A stretch of 64,000 nt of DNA from Desmodus rotundus (Eukaryota > Chordata > Mammalia > Chiroptera > Phyllostomidae): the NCBI RefSeq assembly GCF_022682495.2, contig NC_071390.1, forward strand, positions 150,698,583 through 150,762,582, given 5' to 3'. Numbering within the stretch: position 1 is the stretch's first letter; every line of letters begins with the position of its first letter. The position numbers and the translations under genes are program-made. Positions 58,545 through 64,000 of the stretch are shown here, in pieces. Under the pieces are notes generated by a model. The model searched no databases. It saw only the letters and a list, made by a program, of their open reading frames with translations, and was not told the origin of the DNA.

Positions 58545-58685
58545 TTGTTCACTTGTTCATTCCTTTATTCAGTCATTTAGTCCTTTAAGAAATGTTTATT
58601 GAGCGTCTACTCTGAGTCCAGAACTATGCCAGGTGCGGGAGGTCTAAGTTAAAGGCAACTTGCCCTCAAGGACAGGGCTTCCCGC
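58545..58685 (-). mobile_element. L2 LINE fragment, antisense
   Basis: 'gttcattcctttattcagtcatttagtcctttaagaaatgtttattgagcgtctactctg' and 'actatgccaggtgcggg' are the complement of the L2 3' end. Confidence 0.82.
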
Positions 58686-58689
58686 CAAC

Positions 58690-59425
58690 AATGTTCTGTC
58701 CTCACTGCTGTAGTGAAACAAGCAGCTGGACCCCCCAGTTCAGCCTTGACATCCAGCAGAACTCAATGTATCTGAATCTAAAAGCACAAACCTGTTTGCT
58801 TGGTTATTGTTCTGTTCATTGCCAGCATCTTTGCTATTGTGTAAAAGCCATCATTGATTTTAAAGGGAACCTTCCAACTAGATATAAATCACTGTCATAT
58901 CTAGAAGAAACAGTATAAGGCCCTAAGAAACAGTTTATACAAAATATTTTTAAGTCATTTAAAGAAAGTATCTGTAAATTTGCCATATTTCTGAAGTTAA
59001 TTGTCGGGAATAAAAGTCAAGAGCCTGCAGAAATATAGTAAATATATATTCTTTGGGTCCAGAGCAGGATAATAATTAGAGAAGAAACTTTTAAAATATC
59101 AACTCAGCAAAGCGTATTTAGGACTCAGTAATTATGGGGGAGACTGGTCATTGTGAGAGATAAGAGGTAGGATACAGGGTCTCTAACCTAATCTTGGCAG
59201 GAAATGGAACATAAGCTCTTGACTTGGAAGATGTGCTTCAAGCTATGAGGGCAGCCCCAGAAACTGCAGTGAGCGCTGAGCTCCCTGAGGCCAGAGGGCT
59301 AATGAAATGCTGGGTCCCTGGGAAAGCTACAGGAACCAGACCGACATGTGCAGAGCCGCCCCATGTCCTACCTGGAGTGGGCGCGCTGGTCCTGGCCGTG
59401 CTCCTCCAGGAAGGTAGTTTAGAAT
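58690..59425. other. Unique sequence
   Basis: Nothing assignable. Confidence 0.35.
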
Positions 59426-59429
59426 TGGG

Positions 59430-59600
59430 TGAGGTTCTGAGAAATGCAACTAAAATGATAAAGGGGAGCAAGGGTGAGAGAGGACACATGCCATATTAGG
59501 AAAAAATTAAAAAGTTGGGGTTCTTCAGTCTGTAGAAATGGATGTTGAGACTAGTGGTGTCTGTAAAAGAAGTTTACGTGTAAGGACAACACTAAATCTC
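59430..59600 (+). mobile_element. L3/CR1-type LINE fragment
   Basis: 'aaatgcaactaaaatgataaaggggagc', 'aaaaattaaaaagttggggttcttcagtctgtagaaatgg' and 'gagactagtgg' parallel the CR1/L3 signature 'gcaacaaaaatgattaggggt...gagattaaaaagactgggacttttcagcttggaaaagagac'. Very old element, sense strand. Confidence 0.65.
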
Positions 59601-59604
59601 AGTA

Positions 59605-60555
59605 TCACTAGGAGCAGGAGAGAGCCATTATCCTCTGGGAAGCCTGGAGCAAGACCTCTTCCCTTCTTCCGATCCCAGTTTCTTCTTCCGTCATCCGCAT
59701 TCTCAGGTGTGTTCGGCAGCATATCTGTCCTGCAAAGGGCTGAAAACAGGTATCCTTCAGCAAAGTAAATTTGAAAGTCTCTGCATACCAGGTTAATCCA
59801 GGAGACTCACCATTTGCATTTGGTATTAAAAGTTCTCAGAAGTTCATCTTCAAGGAATATCTATTTAACTTTTGTGGATTTCAACCAGTGTTTCCCAAAG
59901 TCATCTGATCACAGAATTGTTTATTCACTTCATAGTGCCTATAAAACCTTTCGAAAATGCTTTTGGGAAAAACTGGACTCCGAAATCAATAAGGTCCCTA
60001 GAAGGTAGTCTTAGAATGAGAAAGTATACCCTAACCATGTGAACCTGCTATTTCCTGAGCTGATAGAAGAAGAAAATTACTGTTTGCAAATAGGGGGAGT
60101 TGAGGGCCACTTGTCAACAGTGGCAGATTCATCAAAGGTAAGTGGGGTGAGGCTCAAAAGCCGAAGGAGAGCATCATCATCTCCGCAGCGCTTTCGGGAG
60201 CTGCGTCGAGCCCCAGGCCTCCACGTCGGGGCCTAGGTTGGTCTATCAGGACCTTACATGCACCATCAAAAGAGAAAGTATGTGGAGGCAGCTCATTTAA
60301 GTTTTGGCTGAATCAAGCAAATAGTTCTACATGATAATAAAATTATAGACAATTGAAATCACTTCTCTTGAACTTTTTGGTCAGTCACATTCTATTATTT
60401 AAAGTTTGAGTTCATGTCCATCAAGACAATATCAGATGCTTCCTATAGTTTGTGTGTGAAAACATGGCTAAGCATTCAAGTTTAACAGTTTTGTAGACGT
60501 GTGTGTGTGTGCATGTGTACGTGTGCTTTATTGACCTTTCTCTATTTTGAAAAGT
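59605..60555. other. Unique sequence; short (GT)n at 60499-60526
   Basis: No gene. A word resembling the U6 start ('ttcggcagcatat', near 59712) is not followed by U6 sequence. Confidence 0.35.
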
Positions 60556-60562
60556 GTTTTAG

Positions 60563-60772
60563 CCCTCACTGGTGTGGCTCAGTGGATTGAGTGCTGGCCT
60601 GCGAACCAAAGGGTTGCCAGTTCAATTCCCAGTCAGGGCACCTGCCTCGGTTGCAGGTCAGGTCCCCAGTTGGGGGCATGTGAGAGGCAACCACACATCA
60701 ATGTTTCTCTCCTTCTCTTTCTCTCTCCCTTCCCTTTTCTGTAAAAATAAATAAGTAAAATCTTTAAAAACA
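60563..60772 (+). mobile_element. Ves SINE
   Basis: 'ccctcactggtgtggctcagtggattgagtgctggcctgcgaacc' with A box tggctcagtgg, B box 'agttcaattcccagtcaggg', 'aggtccccagttgggggcatgtgag', a CTCTTT tract and 'aaaaataaataagtaaaatcttt' tail. Short subtype like the copy at 6431. Confidence 0.95.
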
Positions 60773-60774
60773 AT

Positions 60775-61100
60775 TCAGATTTCTCTTTAAAGTCTGCATT
60801 TCTAGTGACTTGAGAAAAATGGACTATCCGGCTATTGAGACCCATGGCCATAGGCCACCGCCAGAGGCAAGGAGGCGCTGTCCAGGCAGGAGTGTGCGTT
60901 CCAGCTTGTGAGCACCTCTGCCCAGCCTGTTCCTGCTTCCTGCTCCTTCCCAGCTTCTGGAGCCTTGAGTCTCGGACCCTCGCATGAGAGTGATTTTTAT
61001 GTGTGGCCTTTTGGAAACCACTCATATGCCCTTAGTCATTTCCCACATGAACTTCTATTTCCCTAGTTAGATGAGGTTTGAAGAAGGTAGAATCTATATT
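60775..61100. other. Unique sequence
   Basis: Nothing assignable. Confidence 0.35.
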
Positions 61101-61104
61101 TTAA

Positions 61105-61162
61105 ACTCTCAACGCCTAGCACAGAGTAGGTTGTACTTCATTAAAAAAAAAAAAAAAAAAAA
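61105..61162 (+). mobile_element. L2-like 3' end plus 20-bp poly(A)
   Basis: 'ctctcaacgcctagcacagagtaggttgtacttcatt' resembles the L2 3' end. A 20-A run occupies 61143-61162. Confidence 0.5.
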
Positions 61163-61343
61163 CCTGTGGATTTGAAGAAAACAACTTGCTCAAGTTCACT
61201 AATCTCACTAAATGAGGTAACTCAGCAAGGACGTGGGAGGCATCCCTGCATTCAGAATGGGTTTAATTCCCTAAGATAGTTTGCCTGTAAGGCCTGACAA
61301 GTACAAACGGTGCGTGTCGCTGAGGCGTAGCCGCTGCTGGTGA

Positions 61344-61347
<4 letters not shown>

Positions 61348-61374
<27 letters not shown>
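61348..61374. repeat. (CTG)9 trinucleotide repeat
   Basis: Nine perfect CTG units, CAG on the other strand, immediately after 'gctgctggtgatccg'. No long open frame supports a coding polyglutamine or polyleucine tract. Confidence 0.97.
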
Positions 61375-61379
61375 ACTAC

Positions 61380-61968
61380 AGGAGAGCACCAGCTACTGCA
61401 GCTCCAGGCCAGTGGAGCAGACTTCCTGGGAGACGAGAGAGCCTGCTTGTGGGTGGAGTGAGAAGGTGAAGGGATGTGTCAAAGAAGTTGGGAATGCAGA
61501 GGGTCTCACTGCTGATGGACACGAGTTCTAGAAGGCAGAGAGATTGGGAAGCTGAGCGGGGAGAACGGAGGCAGAATAGAGTTGTGCAGAGTCGTGTAGG
61601 GAGTAGGGGTGCTGAGGAGTGACCTGGAGCCGTGGGTGACAGGTGTAAAGGGCGGTGCAGGACATGCTGGGTTAGTCCTCATGGTCTCCAAGGCAGGTTG
61701 TGGTGACGAGACTGTGAGTGTTAAAGGAGAGGCAGGATGGGGGAAGGGGAAGGGTTTTGTGGGAGCACATAGAGCTTTGGGTCCCCTCTTCCTTCCTGTT
61801 TTCTCCTGGAGTGTGAGGTGAAGTCCATGATATACTATGGTACTTATTCAAAGCCCTGTTAGGAATGATGCCTTTTACATGGGTGAATGCACACAAAATT
61901 TGGAAGCTTCTAGTAGAATTTGGATGTCACTATGGTAACACAGCTAAGAAGCTTGCTTTGGTCATGTT
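61380..61968. other. Unassigned, partly G-rich sequence
   Basis: The part at 61490-61780 has an antisense-L2-like texture ('gggaatgcagagggtctcactg ... ggtgacgagactgtg'), but I cannot align it convincingly. Confidence 0.3.
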
Positions 61969-61983
61969 AAGAATATATGTCCT
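61969..61983. repeat. 15-bp target-site duplication, left copy
   Basis: aagaatatatgtcct, identical to 62343-62357. Confidence 0.95.
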
Positions 61984-62342
61984 TGTTTGTGTCCTTTATA
62001 GTAGTTCCTGTAATCCCCTCTCCTCACTGTCCCCTCCCTCCCCCTGCCCATTATTAGATTGTTCTTAACTTCAATGTCTCTGGTTATATTTTGTTTCCTT
62101 TTTTCTTCTATTTATTATGTTCCAGTTAAAGGTGAGATCATATGGTATTTGTCCCTCACCGTCTGGCTTATTTCACTTAGCATAATGCTCTCCAGTTCCA
62201 TCCATGCTGTTGCAAAGGGTATCAAGGGGGAGGGAGGAGGTGGGAGAGGGAGGGGGGTTCAGCTGGGGTGGGGTGGAGGGATGGGGAGAAAAGGCACACA
62301 ACTGTAATTGAATAACAATACAAGATTAAAATTTTTTTTAAA
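61984..62342 (+). mobile_element. 5'-truncated L1 with twin-priming inversion
   Basis: 61984 to about 62218 is antisense L1 ('ccagttaaaggtgagatcatatgg', 'cttatttcacttagcataatgctctccagttccatcc'). From about 62220 the sense 3' UTR follows ('atcaagggggagggagg', 'ggctggggtggggtgg'-like, 'acaactgtaattgaataac', A-rich tail). Compared with the collinear copy at 9285-9640, the two halves are neighbouring segments of one L1 with the 5' part flipped. Perfect 15-bp duplications flank the whole. This is the classic product of twin priming. Confidence 0.93.
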
Positions 62343-62357
62343 AAGAATATATGTCCT
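62343..62357. repeat. 15-bp target-site duplication, right copy
   Basis: aagaatatatgtcct, the perfect partner of 61969-61983. Confidence 0.95.
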
Positions 62358-62359
62358 GT

Positions 62360-63080
62360 TTTTTCAATGTGATAATCTTTGGGCCTCTTTGATTGCAAGT
62401 TTTATTATTCCATCTTGTTATAGTTTGACCCATCTTTTCTTTGTAGGACCGAAGGACTTCATAAATAGATCCCAGCTTAAGGAAATAACTCATCTTTCCT
62501 AAGGCAGGGTCTGCTGCATTAGTAATGGTGTAACTGGCTTACCTACCGATATAGGAATATGAGGAGCTTATAGTGCTTGCAGCTGTCTCTTTGGTTTAAT
62601 GCACAAGGAGAGGGCGATCTCCCAAACGCTTCGTCATGTGTAGGGAAAACTATGGCTTGTTGGGGTGCAGAGGTGGCCAACATTTGCTTGAGGCTCTCGA
62701 TTCTTGCTGAACAGGGTCAGATGCCTGACCTCCAACAGGCAAGCCAGGGACTTTTCCCTTGGCAGAGATCAGCCGTGTTAGGTCACTCTTGTTCACTCCC
62801 CTGAGACTTCTTGGAAAAGTACAGAATCTGCGGATCCTGTCAACTGGTATTACGTTGGCCTCCACAGACTTGGGGAGTGGGGTCATGACCAATGATATGC
62901 TGAAATCCCCTTCACTCCCCAAAGCAGTGAGGAGGGGAAAAGACCTGAAAACACTCCCCTAGTGGTGGACCATTTCCCGGACTCTCCACACTCCTTGTGC
63001 CCAGCGGTGTACCACCTGTCCTCAGGGGGTCGGGCAGGGGAATCACCCTGGAAAGTTTCTTCATCTGTCAAAAAGAGTCA
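62360..63080. other. Unique sequence
   Basis: No gene seen. Minus-strand frames at 62650-63071 show no domain. Confidence 0.35.
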
Positions 63081-63082
63081 TA

Positions 63083-63610
63083 TGAGGGGGGACCCCAAAA
63101 AACCCAGAACTTATTTATAAAAAATTGTGTATTTATTCTTACATGTTTAAACTGCAGTCTCCTTCAAAGTACTTTCCATTTGATGCTGTACACCTATCAA
63201 GAAGTTTTTTCCACTGCTCAAAACAGTGTTTGAACTCATCAATTTTGTTGCCTTTTAGTGCTTCTGCCGTTTTTTTGTTTCACCTCTTCCACATCAGTAA
63301 AACATTTCCCTTTGAGGACTTTTTTCATCTGGGGAAATTTTTTAAAAATGTCACTTGGGGAGAGATCAGGTAAATAGGGAAGGTGGGGCATGGGGGTCAT
63401 GCCATTTTTGGTCCAAAAAACCTGCTAAACACTCAGTGCGGTGTGGGCAGGTGCACTCGTAAATCACCCATCACGAAATGAGCAAACATATTGAAAGAGT
63501 CTTCAAAATAATTCACTGAAGCTGAATGAGCACAGCCTCTCACAACAACGCCAGCTGGTACACTGATACAGATGAGTTCCTAGAGCACTGATCTAGTGGG
63601 GGGGAAGCCT
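63083..63610 (-). mobile_element. Truncated mariner transposon with transposase C-terminus
   Basis: Mariner transposases cut and paste DNA with a DDD catalytic triad. The left end follows TA (63081-63082) with a mariner-like terminal sequence, gaggggggaccccaaaaaac. On the minus strand, in order, are remnants of the segment after the second catalytic Asp (APAHTA-like, near 63450), the third-Asp segment LPDLSPSDIF (near 63370), VLKGKCFTDVEEVKQK, then in a shifted frame EFKHCFEQWKKLLDRC and ASNGKYFEGD. Stops and at least one frameshift make it dead. The N-terminal DNA-binding part and the other inverted repeat are missing. The right boundary is approximate. Confidence 0.85.
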
Positions 63611-63639
63611 GTCCTACAGAAGATAATTCTGGGTTTCTT

Positions 63640-63756
63640 TAGGTCTCCCCTTCGTAATGGTACCCATCTTGTCGGGTTGTTGTAGGAATTAAATGAATTA
63701 AATAATGCCTGGCATGTAGTAAGGACTATCTAAGTGTTGGTTATAGCGCTTATTTT
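63640..63756 (+). mobile_element. MIR SINE 3' part
   Basis: 'ttcgtaatggtacccatcttgtcgggttgttgtaggaattaaatgaattaaataatgcctggcatgtagtaagg' follows the distal MIR. Confidence 0.8.
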
Positions 63757-63862
63757 TTATTAAATTTATTGGGGTGACATTGGTTCATAGGATCATACAG
63801 GTTTCGAGTGTACATTTCTATGATACATGATCCGTATATTGCATCTGGCCAGACACCAGGTT
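63757..63862 (-). mobile_element. L1 3'-end fragment, antisense
   Basis: 'attaaatttattggggtgacattggttcatagg', 'atcatacaggtttcgagtgtacatttctatgatacatgatccgtatattgc' matches the antisense L1 3' end also seen at 8742 and 16651. Confidence 0.82.
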
Positions 63863-64000
63863 TGGCTTTGTGCTTCTCTGGCCAGCAGATGTTGGTAACT
63901 GAAGTCGTGCTAATCTGGTCCCCACCTAGCTCTTGTTTGTGTTGCCTTTCCTTGCTCTCTGGTCTCTGGCTCTCCCGTAGCTGAGATGCCCCCTGGACCG
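63863..64000. other. Unassigned sequence at the window edge
   Basis: Pyrimidine-rich text with no clear identity. Any feature here would continue beyond the window. Confidence 0.3.

Noticed and set aside
59705..59730. U6-like word ttcggcagcatat
   Set aside because: Only about 13 bases match. The rest of U6 is absent and there is no terminal T run.
1..64000. CRISPR array, bacterial operon, or prophage
   Set aside because: No evenly spaced direct repeats and no dense long frames. SINEs, LINEs and MIRs show a mammalian genome.
1..64000. Vespertilionid Helitrons
   Set aside because: I looked for the usual Helitron-type 5' start and a CTAG-ending hairpin and found no convincing copy.

Overview
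This window is mammalian nuclear DNA, almost certainly from a bat of the Yangochiroptera. The best evidence is four Ves-type SINEs: tRNA-derived, with a recognisable A box, B box, CT-rich tract and A-rich tail. They occur alongside L1 copies with G-rich 3' UTRs of the bat type and the ancient repeats shared by placental mammals (MIR, L2, L3/CR1, MER5, Tigger, MLT1). I saw no Helitron of the vespertilionid type, which weakly argues against a vespertilionid, but absence from one window proves little. There is no operon, rRNA, tRNA, CRISPR array or viral gene.

I could not identify any protein-coding gene. Open frames are short, and those that resemble a protein come from transposable elements: an L1 ORF1 relic at 37944-38815 (minus) and the C-terminal part of a mariner transposase at 63083-63610 (minus). 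The window is best read as intergenic or deep-intronic sequence. Two places look faintly exon-like (35139-35293 and 48309-48478, both plus), and both are unproven.

Layout. 1-9.7 kb: old L1, L2 and Tigger remnants, a TTCC simple repeat, a Ves SINE, an L1 tail inside an L2, and a possible conserved non-coding element (CNE) at 8170-8465. 9.7-20 kb: MIRs, an L1 3' end, two or three hAT-type DNA elements, and a 595-bp L1-derived insertion that keeps both L1 ends but lacks nearly all coding sequence. 20-36 kb: a Ves SINE, several minus-strand L2 copies, an MLT1-type LTR, more L1 pieces and possible CNEs at 23740-23940 and 32290-32475. 36-40 kb: a nested pair, a 2.1-kb ORF2-less half-L1 (HAL1-type) with a perfect 17-bp target-site duplication inside an older antisense L1. 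40-56 kb: mostly unique sequence with AT- and CA-rich simple repeats, L2, MIR and L1M fragments and a possible CNE near 48.5-48.95 kb. 56-64 kb: an isolated CpG-dense segment with a YY1-like site, a 21-G run, an L3/CR1 fragment, a Ves SINE, a CTG tract, an L1 with a twin-priming inversion and a truncated mariner.

The most notable content is a series of non-autonomous L1 derivatives in one locus: full-length ORF1-only and ORF1-deleted forms that share their 3' UTR, both apparently mobilised by L1 enzymes supplied in trans. Regulatory calls (CNE, CpG segment) are inferences from the look of the sequence, because no alignment could be run.
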